Shown here one piece after another: positions 1 through 6,075 of a DNA stretch of 19,613 bases (its first letter is position 1; each line of letters starts with the position of its first letter). The notes under the pieces were generated by a model. The model was not told where the DNA came from and searched no databases. It saw only the letters and a program-made list of their open reading frames with translations. The stretch lies in contig CALICC010000183.1 of NCBI GenBank assembly GCA_938049325.1, positions 1 through 19,613 of the forward strand. Reading direction: 5' to 3'. Position numbers and translations under genes: made by a program. This DNA is from an uncultured Ilumatobacter sp. (GTDB taxonomy: Bacteria > Actinomycetota > Acidimicrobiia > Acidimicrobiales > Ilumatobacteraceae).

Positions 1-1001
1 AGGCTCGCCTGCGCGATCTTGCCGGTGAGTTCCGCGTCGAACGGCGTGAGGTCGACGACCATCAGGTGGTTGTCGGTGCCTCCCGACACCAGGCGGAAGC
101 CTTCGTCGGCGAGCGCTGCAGCCAGAGCCGACGCATTCGCGACGACCTGGGCTGCGTATTCCTTGAACGACGGATCAGCAGCTTCGCGGAACGCGATGGC
201 CTTGCCAGCGATCGCATGCTCGAGCGGGCCACCCTGCCAGCCGGGGAACACCGCCTTGTTGATCGCCTTCGCGTGGACTTCCTTGCTCAGGATGCAACCA
301 CCGCGCGGCCCGCGCAGCGTCTTGTGCGTTGTGAACGTCACGATGTCGGCATACGGCACCGGGTTGGGGTGAGCGCCACCGGCGACGAGACCAGCGAGGT
401 GCGCGATGTCGAACATCAGCAGTGCGCCGACTTCGTCGGCGATTGCCTTGAACGGCTCCGGGTCGAGACGGCGCGGGTACGAGGTGGTGCCGGCAACGAT
501 CATCTTCGGGCGATGCTCGAGCGCGAGTTCGCGCACGTTGTCCATATCGATGCGATCTTCGGCGCCGGTGCCGTAGGCGACGAAGTTGTAGAGCAGACCC
601 GACGCGTTGACCGGCGAGCCATGCGTGAGGTGGCCACCGTGATCGAGGCTGAGTCCCAGCACGGTGTCACCGGGCTCGAGCAGCGCCTGATACACGCACA
701 TGTTGGCGTTGGCCCCTGAGTGCGGTTGCACGTTGGCGTGCTCGGCACCGAACAGCTCCTTCACGCGGTCGATCGCCAGCTGCTCGATCGAGTCGACCAC
801 CTGGTTGCCGCCGTAGTAGCGCTTGCCCGGGTACCCCTCGGCGTACTTGTTGGTCAGCACCGAGCCGGTCGCTGCCATCACCGCAGGCGAGGTGAAGTTC
901 TCACTGGCGATCAGCTGCAATCCGGTCGTCTGACGTTCGACTTCAGCGTCGAGCAGAGCCTGGACCTCGGTGTCGGGATTGGTGGTGGTGGGAAACGGCA
1001 T
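1..1001 (-). CDS. glyA: Serine hydroxymethyltransferase, C-terminus cut off by window edge
   Basis: Cytosolic PLP enzyme that interconverts serine plus tetrahydrofolate with glycine plus 5,10-methylenetetrahydrofolate, the main source of one-carbon units. The translation starts MPFPTTTNPDTEVQALLDAE and runs through family landmarks: LIASENFTSP, the YAEGYPGKRYYGG block, HSGANAN, FDIAHLAGLVAGG, and the PLP-lysine motif TFTTHKTLRGPRGG with the Schiff-base lysine at about residue 227 (codon at 321-323). About 333 residues are visible; the family is usually about 417-430, so some 85 C-terminal residues lie beyond base 1. The ATG at 1001 is favoured because AAGGA lies at 1008-1012, a good Shine-Dalgarno sequence. 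It lies 79 bp downstream of rpiB on the same strand and is probably co-transcribed with it. No frameshift is seen in the visible part. Confidence 0.96.
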   Translation of the reverse strand, partial: MPFPTTTNPDTEVQALLDAEVERQTTGLQLIASENFTSPAVMAATGSVLTNKYAEGYPGKRYYGGNQVVDSIEQLAIDRVKELFGAEHANVQPHSGANANMCVYQALLEPGDTVLGLSLDHGGHLTHGSPVNASGLLYNFVAYGTGAEDRIDMDNVRELALEHRPKMIVAGTTSYPRRLDPEPFKAIADEVGALLMFDIAHLAGLVAGGAHPNPVPYADIVTFTTHKTLRGPRGGCILSKEVHAKAINKAVFPGWQGGPLEHAIAGKAIAFREAADPSFKEYAAQVVANASALAAALADEGFRLVSGGTDNHLMVVDLTPFDAELTGKIAQAS

Positions 1002-1054
1002 CGTGATTCCTTGAGGTGGTTCGGGAGTGAATGGTGCATCGTCATGTCATGGAG

Positions 1055-1074
1055 CGGGTCCGCCCCAAGACCCG
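1055..1074 (-). other. Hairpin between rpiB and glyA (weak terminator or attenuator?)
   Basis: Perfect 6-bp inverted repeat, CGGGTC (1055-1060) and GACCCG (1069-1074), with an 8-nt loop, starting 6 nt past the rpiB stop. There is no T-tract after it on the minus strand, so it is not a classical intrinsic terminator. It could weaken read-through into glyA or mark an RNA-processing site, or be chance in GC-rich DNA. Confidence 0.3.
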
Positions 1075-1080
1075 ACGACG

Positions 1081-1527
1081 TCAGAAGTTGCTTTCGAGCG
1101 CAGTGATCTGGTCGACGCGACGCTGGTGGCGGCCGCCTTCGAAGCTGGTACCGACAAAGGTCGTGACGATCTCCTCGGCGAGTCCGGTGCCGACGACGCG
1201 ACCGCCCATCGAGAGCACGTTGGCGTCATTGTGCTCGCGGGCCATTCGCGCGGTGTAGAGGCAATTGCACAACGCTGCGCGAACTCCGCGGACCTTGTTG
1301 GCGGCGAGCTGCTCACCTTGACCGCTCCCGCCCAGCACGATGCCGAGATCGGCATCGCCCGCAACGACGGTCCGGCCGACGCCGGCACAAATGTCGGGAT
1401 AGTCGACGGACTCGGTCGAGTGGGTGCCCTGGTCGTCGACCTCGTGGCCTGCGGCCGTGAGGAACGAGACGAGGTGGGACTTGAGGTCGTATCCGGCGTG
1501 ATCGGATCCGATTGCAATACGTGCCAT
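1081..1527 (-). CDS. rpiB: Ribose-5-phosphate isomerase B
   Basis: Cytosolic isomerase of the non-oxidative pentose phosphate pathway, interconverting ribose 5-phosphate and ribulose 5-phosphate. The 148-residue product begins MARIAIGSDHAGYDLK, the RpiB/LacA nucleotide-sugar isomerase signature. It continues with DYPDICAGVGRTV and the loop LGGSGQGEQLAANKVRG. The loop is like that of Mycobacterium tuberculosis RpiB (GGSGNGEQ), where Glu replaces the catalytic Cys of E. coli RpiB, so the Glu of GEQ is the likely general base. ARMAREHNDANVLSMGGR and RHQRRVDQI are also family-typical. An upstream extension of 81 codons stays open but is low-complexity, Arg-rich and would cover the divergent promoter region, so the ATG at 1527 is preferred. 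No clear Shine-Dalgarno sequence precedes it. It probably forms an operon with glyA. Confidence 0.95.
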   Translation of the reverse strand: MARIAIGSDHAGYDLKSHLVSFLTAAGHEVDDQGTHSTESVDYPDICAGVGRTVVAGDADLGIVLGGSGQGEQLAANKVRGVRAALCNCLYTARMAREHNDANVLSMGGRVVGTGLAEEIVTTFVGTSFEGGRHQRRVDQITALESNF

Positions 1528-1536
1528 CGCCACCCG

Positions 1537-1542
1537 AGTGTA
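1537..1542 (-). promoter_or_regulatory. Putative -10 box for rpiB(-glyA)
   Basis: On the minus strand TACACT (TAnnnT type) lies 9 nt before the rpiB ATG, so transcription would begin within a few bases of the start codon. This fits a leaderless or near-leaderless mRNA, consistent with the lack of a Shine-Dalgarno sequence. No good -35 hexamer is seen 16-18 bp upstream. Confidence 0.3.
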
Positions 1543-1613
1543 CGAGCCGCGTCGCCGCTGACGCGCGGACGGCGCGCCAACCTCGTGCATCCCAGGAGAC
1601 CTAACGTTCACGA

Positions 1614-2600
1614 ATGCGCAGACACCTCGCCCTCGTCGTGGTCGGAGCGCTCGTGGCCTCCGCGTGCAGCGACGACGGCAGGAACGCCTCGGTGTCCGAG
1701 AACGCATGCGACGAGCTCGACGTCGACCGGCTCGACGGACGCTTCGGTCTCTCGGTCGCGAGCACGTCATTCGAGGGCCTTGGCGCAGAGGAGTGTGCCG
1801 TGGATCTGATGGATGGTTCGAGTCTGCTGATCAGCATTCACGACTCGATCCCGCGCGAAGACCTCGACGAGATCGGCGCGACAGAATGGCTCGACAACCT
1901 GGCAGCGCGCCGCACGGGGTCCATCCACATCTCAGCCGGCCTGTTCGACGAGGAGCTCGCGACGCGCACCGTCGCCCGAGACGGCGATCGATTCGTTCGC
2001 ATCGATCGGAGCTGGGACGACCCCGAATTCGCACCGCTTCCCGGTGCGCTCGAGCCGGTCGCGGAGTTTCTGCTCAGCACGAGCGAACCCGTCAGCATCG
2101 CGGAACGCATCGATCAGCTCGGCGGACTTCCGACCGAGTTCACCTGGGAGTGCCGAAGCTTCTTGATGACCGGAACGGGTTCGGCACAACTCACGCTCGT
2201 CTTGCAGCAAATGTCCGAGATCGACCCCGACGGCGTCAGCACGGGCACGGCACTCGTCGGCATCGACGCCAGAGGCTCGGTCAACTTCGGCGCTCGAAGC
2301 CTCGACCCCAGCGCTGCGTGCGATGACATCGCAGTCGAGCCATCTGCATCGACAGCCACCGAACAGGCCGCATCATCGCTGTCCGAGCAATGGACCGTTT
2401 CGGCGGCTCGAATCGACTACTCGACCACCGGCGAGGGAGCGGGCGGTGGATGTGTCGTGATGGTCGCCGATGTGTCGGAGATCGTTATCGCCGCGCCCGA
2501 CGGCACCGACATCGCCGTTCCTGACCTCGTGCTCACCAACACAGGTTTCGGCTCCCACTTTCCGGACGGATGCCGGTATCCCGATTTCACCTCCGAGTGA
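1614..2600 (+). CDS. Putative secreted lipoprotein, unknown function
   Basis: A 328-residue protein whose function I do not recognise. The N-terminus MRRHLALVVVGALVASAC is a short lipoprotein signal: two Arg, a hydrophobic core at residues 5-15, and Cys18 in a permissive lipobox (ASAC; Ala rather than Leu at -3). Lipid anchoring at the outer face of the membrane is therefore likely but not certain. The mature part is acidic, with Cys residues at CDELD and EECAVDL and others near EWECRSF-like, SAACDDI, GGGCVVM and DGCRYP, which could form disulfides. The ATG at 1614 is preceded by AGGAG at 1594-1598, about 15 nt away and slightly far. It is divergent from rpiB across 86 bp. It could be a DUF3558-like sensor or adhesin lipoprotein, but no domain is assigned. 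Confidence 0.75.
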   Translation: MRRHLALVVVGALVASACSDDGRNASVSENACDELDVDRLDGRFGLSVASTSFEGLGAEECAVDLMDGSSLLISIHDSIPREDLDEIGATEWLDNLAARRTGSIHISAGLFDEELATRTVARDGDRFVRIDRSWDDPEFAPLPGALEPVAEFLLSTSEPVSIAERIDQLGGLPTEFTWECRSFLMTGTGSAQLTLVLQQMSEIDPDGVSTGTALVGIDARGSVNFGARSLDPSAACDDIAVEPSASTATEQAASSLSEQWTVSAARIDYSTTGEGAGGGCVVMVADVSEIVIAAPDGTDIAVPDLVLTNTGFGSHFPDGCRYPDFTSE

Positions 2601-2649
2601 GGTGTGCGATCGAGAGGTGACGGGGTGACGTGTGTCCAAGGCGAGGGGG

Positions 2650-2683
2650 CGAATCGTTTCGTGAGCGGCGCGATTCGTACTGT
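2650..2683 (+). promoter_or_regulatory. Inverted repeat abutting a putative -10 box, upstream of the thiolase-like gene
   Basis: CGAATCG (2650-2656) and CGATTCG (2671-2677) are perfect 7-bp inverted arms with a 14-bp spacer. Directly after the right arm comes TACTGT (2678-2683), a TAnnnT -10-like hexamer. It is 8 nt before the GTG start at 2692, a spacing expected for leaderless transcription. The repeat covers the -35/spacer region, as a dimeric repressor site would. No regulator gene is nearby, and chance cannot be excluded. Confidence 0.35.
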
Positions 2684-2691
2684 TCTCGTTC

Positions 2692-4173
2692 GTGACGCTC
2701 GATCCTCGAACCCCTGTCATCGTCGGCGCTGGCCAGTACCTCCATCGCGCCGACGACCTCGATGACGCTCTCGAACCTGCCGCCTTGATGGAACGCGCCG
2801 CGTTGGCGGCGTGCGCCGATGCCGGCCTCGACGGACCACCACCGGCCGATGCCGTCCGCGTCGTCAACGTCATCGGCTGGCGGTATCGCAATGCGCCGCG
2901 GTTCCTCGCCGAACGCCTCGGCATCACCGACGCCGAACTCGGCCAGTCGGCCAACGGTGGCAACAGCCCCCAGGGCCTCGTCAACCGGACGTCGCTCGAC
3001 ATCGCTGCGGGCAACGTCGACGTAGCGGTGCTGGCCGGGGCCGAAGCGTTCCGCACCTACATGCGCGCTCGCAAGCAGGGCGTCACGCTCGAATGGCCCA
3101 AAGCTGACGACGACGACAATCCCGTCCAGCTCGGCGACGAACTCGACATGAATCATCCGGCCGAACGCGAACGCGGCATCGTCATGCCCGTGCAGGTCTA
3201 CCCGATGTTCGAGACCGCGCTCCGCGCTGCGGCGGGGCGCACGGTCGAAGAGCACCAGCAGCACCTCGGCAAGCTGTGGTCGGATCTCAGCCACGTGGCC
3301 GCCGGGAACCCCTACGCGTGGATCCGCGAACCGAAGTCACCCGAGGAGATCATCACCGTCGGCCCACGTAACCGCATGGTCGGCTTCCCCTATCCGAAGC
3401 TGATGAACTCGAACAGCGACGTCGATATGGGCGCAGCGCTCATCATGTGCTCGGTCGAGGCTGCTCGCCGGATGAACATCGACGAAGACCTGTGGGTGTT
3501 TCCGCAGTCGGGCACCGACTGCCGCGAGCACAACTACATGTCGGAACGCGACAGTTTCACGCGCACCCCCGCTGTCGAACTCGGTGGGCGGCGCGTCCTC
3601 GAACTCGCCGATACCACCATCGACGAGGTCGAACTCATCGATCTGTACTCGTGCTTCCCGTCGGCGGTCCAACTCGGTGCCCAGTCGCTCGGCATCGATC
3701 TCGATCGCCAGTGGTCGCGAACCGGCGGTCTCGCGTTCGCGGGCGGTCCGTGGAACAACTATCCGATGCACGCGATTGCGACCGTGGTCGGTGAGCTGCG
3801 GGAAAAGCGCGACGCAACAGGCCTCGTGTGGGCGAACGGCGGCTATGCGACGAAGCACTCGTTCGGGGTCTACGCCGCCACTCCCCCTGCCAACGGTTAC
3901 CGCCACGAACAGCCACAAGACGAGATCGACGCCCTGCCGAAGCGCTCGGTCGCCATGGGCGATGACGCCGCCGGTTCCGTCGACATCGAGGCCTACTCGG
4001 TGATGTTCTCGCGCGAGGGCGAACCCGAAACAGCGCTGGCGTCGTGCCTGCTCAACGACGGACGTCGAGCATGGGGTTCGTCGAACGACCCGTCGATTGC
4101 TGCCGCGATGTGCGACGGCGAATGGGTCGGCGTCACCGTGCAGCTCGACGCGGAGGGCACCGTCAAGATCTGA
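2692..4173 (+). CDS. SCP2-thiolase-like protein, TLP1 type, with extra C-terminal domain
   Basis: A 493-residue thiolase-fold protein, usually annotated as acetyl-CoA acetyltransferase. It opens with RTPVIVGAGQY, typical of SCP2-type thiolases. Residues 1 to about 400 form the two thiolase halves, and about 410-493 an added C-terminal domain as in mycobacterial thiolase-like protein type 1. The His-loop is present (ANGGYATKHSFGVY, His389), as is an SCP2-style YSCFPSA motif (Cys321). The position expected for the acylated nucleophilic Cys reads ANGGNSPQG (residues 88-95), with no Cys. Classical thiolysis or condensation is therefore doubtful, and a CoA-ester binding, hydrolytic or lipid-carrier role is possible. 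GTG at 2692 is the only sensible start and has no Shine-Dalgarno sequence, hence perhaps leaderless. Its stop is 3 bp from the stop of the convergent lipoprotein gene. Confidence 0.88.
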   Translation: MTLDPRTPVIVGAGQYLHRADDLDDALEPAALMERAALAACADAGLDGPPPADAVRVVNVIGWRYRNAPRFLAERLGITDAELGQSANGGNSPQGLVNRTSLDIAAGNVDVAVLAGAEAFRTYMRARKQGVTLEWPKADDDDNPVQLGDELDMNHPAERERGIVMPVQVYPMFETALRAAAGRTVEEHQQHLGKLWSDLSHVAAGNPYAWIREPKSPEEIITVGPRNRMVGFPYPKLMNSNSDVDMGAALIMCSVEAARRMNIDEDLWVFPQSGTDCREHNYMSERDSFTRTPAVELGGRRVLELADTTIDEVELIDLYSCFPSAVQLGAQSLGIDLDRQWSRTGGLAFAGGPWNNYPMHAIATVVGELREKRDATGLVWANGGYATKHSFGVYAATPPANGYRHEQPQDEIDALPKRSVAMGDDAAGSVDIEAYSVMFSREGEPETALASCLLNDGRRAWGSSNDPSIAAAMCDGEWVGVTVQLDAEGTVKI

Positions 4174-4176
4174 CGA

Positions 4177-4977
4177 TCACCCGCCGTCGACGTTGTCGTT
4201 GCCCGCCAGCGTGCCCCGATCGGGACAGTTGTCGGAGATGTATGCAATCGACGGCGAGATGTCGAACTGCTCGGTGTTGAGTGTCGGATCGTTCACCACC
4301 GACGGAAGTTCGGCTGCGAAGAGGCCGGCGGCAGCTGGAAGCACGCCGTCGGCATCGAGTGGCGTCTTGATCGAGATACTGGGATCGTCGGTCCCGAACT
4401 CGGCCAGCGCAGCGATCCAGACCACGGCCAGCGCGTCGATCACCGGCTCGTCGGCCCCCGCCTCGGCGAGGAGCGCTTGCGCTCGTGCGGCTCGCCGCAA
4501 CCACGGCGCGGGCACGTCGACGGTCAGCGCCTGACGATTGCTCTCGATCTCGGCCGGCAAGTTCGCCGCCATGTCCTCCACCGCCGACACCAGCGCCTCG
4601 GAAGCGGCGACTTCGAGCGTCGCGGCCGAGCCGGGCCCCTGCGAGATCCACGCCAGCGAGAGCGCCTGAATCGACCCGGCGAACGTGCTCCACCCCCGAC
4701 AGAAATCGTCGTCGCTCTCGAGCCCCGGCACGCCTGTCTCGGAAACTGGCTCGATCGATTCGACGACCTCATCGACTGGCCCGTCATTGGCCGTCGCTGG
4801 ACCGCCCACCGAGACGTCGGTGAAGAGGTCACCCGGCTGATCGGTCGCGACCGTGTTCGGCGTCGGCTCGACGACGGGCTCGCCGATGCCGTCGCTTCCA
4901 GCGCAGCCCGTCAGGGAGACAGCCGCGGCGACGACGACCCGAGCACAGCAGCGGGAGAGGCGGTGTGGTCTGCTCAT
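4177..4977 (-). CDS. Putative lipoprotein, unknown function
   Basis: A 266-residue product starting MSRPHRLSRCCARVVVAAAV, followed by a canonical lipobox LTGC with Cys25 as lipidation site. Basic n-region, hydrophobic core and lipobox together support export and anchoring to the outer face of the cell membrane. A Thr/Pro/Asp-rich linker (about residues 30-75) precedes a mainly helical Ala/Glu-rich domain bounded by two Cys (in FCRGW and NCPDRG), which may form a disulfide. No known domain is recognised. The ATG at 4977 is chosen because it directly begins the signal peptide and has GGAG 3 nt upstream, rather close. A longer open frame upstream would overlap the divergent nucleoside hydrolase. 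The gene converges on the thiolase-like gene with 3 bp between stops and diverges from the nucleoside hydrolase with 39 bp between starts. Confidence 0.8.
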   Translation of the reverse strand: MSRPHRLSRCCARVVVAAAVSLTGCAGSDGIGEPVVEPTPNTVATDQPGDLFTDVSVGGPATANDGPVDEVVESIEPVSETGVPGLESDDDFCRGWSTFAGSIQALSLAWISQGPGSAATLEVAASEALVSAVEDMAANLPAEIESNRQALTVDVPAPWLRRAARAQALLAEAGADEPVIDALAVVWIAALAEFGTDDPSISIKTPLDADGVLPAAAGLFAAELPSVVNDPTLNTEQFDISPSIAYISDNCPDRGTLAGNDNVDGG

Positions 4978-5016
4978 CTTCTCCAGTGTGCACGACTGCC
5001 TGGCATGCTCGGCGGC

Positions 5017-6000
5017 ATGACGAACTCTGAGCTGGTAGCTCCTTCTCGTCCTCGCGTGATCCTCGACTGCGATCCCGGGCACGACGATGCCGTGGCGCTG
5101 GTCGTCGCCGCCCACTTCTGCGATGTGCAGGGCGTGACGACCGTGGCTGGCAACGCCCCGCTCGAGCAAACGACACACAACGCACTCGTCATCCGCGACC
5201 TCATCGGCCTCGACGCTCCGATCCACCGCGGCAGTGACCGACCACTCGTCGCTGCGCCGCGGCACGCCAGTTCCATCCACGGGAAGTCGGGCCTCGACGG
5301 CGCCGACCTGCCGGCGCCGACCACCGAGCTCGACGGTGTCGACGCGATCGAGTTCATCGTCGAAACGTGTCGAGCCGACGAAGGGCTCTGGCTCATTCCG
5401 ACCGGCCCGCTCACCAACATCGGACGAGCGTTCAAGATGGCGCCCGACGTTGCGAACCGGCTTGCGGGGGTCTCGCTGATGGGCGGCGGAAGCTTCGGCA
5501 ACTTCTCCGCATCCGCCGAATTCAACATCTGGGCCGACCCCGACGCTGCTGCAATCGTGTTCGATGCGTTCGATCCGTCGACACCAGGGAACCCCGACGG
5601 GCGGCTCGTCATGGCGGGACTGGACGTGACCCATCAGTTTCAACTCACCCCATCACGAATCGAACGCACCCGCAAGCTCGGCGGAACACTTGCCCCAGCG
5701 CTGGCGGGACTGTTCGAATTCTTCTCGGCCGCATACATCGAGCGTCACCACCCCGGCGCAATGCAGGGTGCCGCTCTGCACGACCCGCTCGCCGTGCTCG
5801 CCGTCACGCACCCGGAACTGTTCGAGCGCGAGCACCGCCATGTCGTCGTCGAGACACGCGGCGAACACACCGCCGGTATGACCGTGATCGACGAACGCCT
5901 CCTCCGCGAGCGTTCGGCACCGAACTGTGAGGTTCTCACCGCGGTCGACGACGCAGCCGCGTTCGCTCTGGTCGTCGAGGCCGTCGCCGCCTTCACCTAA
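5017..6000 (+). CDS. Inosine/uridine-preferring nucleoside hydrolase family protein
   Basis: Hydrolyses the N-glycosidic bond of ribonucleosides to base plus ribose in purine/pyrimidine salvage; no signal peptide, so cytosolic. The 327-residue product carries the Ca2+-binding N-terminal signature VILDCDPGHDDAVAL (Asp17, Asp19, Asp23, Asp24), the TVAGNA segment (42-47), IPTGPLTNIG (127-136), MGGGSF, EFNIWADPDAA (168-178, ribose-binding Glu/Asn) and LHDPLAVL (His255-Asp256, Ca2+ and leaving-group site). Length matches the family (about 310-330). The purine or pyrimidine preference cannot be read from the sequence alone. ATG at 5017 is used; an in-frame ATG at 5005 (adding MLGG) is possible, and neither has a strong Shine-Dalgarno sequence. 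An open frame continues upstream to 4477 but would run through the divergent lipoprotein gene and lacks family similarity. Confidence 0.93.
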   Translation: MTNSELVAPSRPRVILDCDPGHDDAVALVVAAHFCDVQGVTTVAGNAPLEQTTHNALVIRDLIGLDAPIHRGSDRPLVAAPRHASSIHGKSGLDGADLPAPTTELDGVDAIEFIVETCRADEGLWLIPTGPLTNIGRAFKMAPDVANRLAGVSLMGGGSFGNFSASAEFNIWADPDAAAIVFDAFDPSTPGNPDGRLVMAGLDVTHQFQLTPSRIERTRKLGGTLAPALAGLFEFFSAAYIERHHPGAMQGAALHDPLAVLAVTHPELFEREHRHVVVETRGEHTAGMTVIDERLLRERSAPNCEVLTAVDDAAAFALVVEAVAAFT

Positions 6001-6001
6001 C

Positions 6002-6013
6002 ACCCAGCTGGGT
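6002..6013. repeat. Perfect 12-bp palindrome after the nucleoside hydrolase stop
   Basis: ACCCAGCTGGGT begins 1 bp after the TAA stop at 5998-6000; a related imperfect palindrome, ACCCAGTGGGCT, lies at about 6038-6049. With no loop it makes a poor RNA hairpin, so a protein-binding site for the downstream peptidase gene is as likely as a termination role. Confidence 0.3.
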
Positions 6014-6075
6014 CCTTTCGGTCCCGGCACCATCGCTACCCAGTGGGCTGATCTCACCGTCGTAAGGTGACGTGG

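Noticed and set aside
4477..5016. N-terminal extension of the nucleoside hydrolase by 180 codons
   Set aside because: It would lie entirely across the divergent lipoprotein gene and has no family similarity; the IU-nuclease signature sits near residue 15 when starting at 5017.
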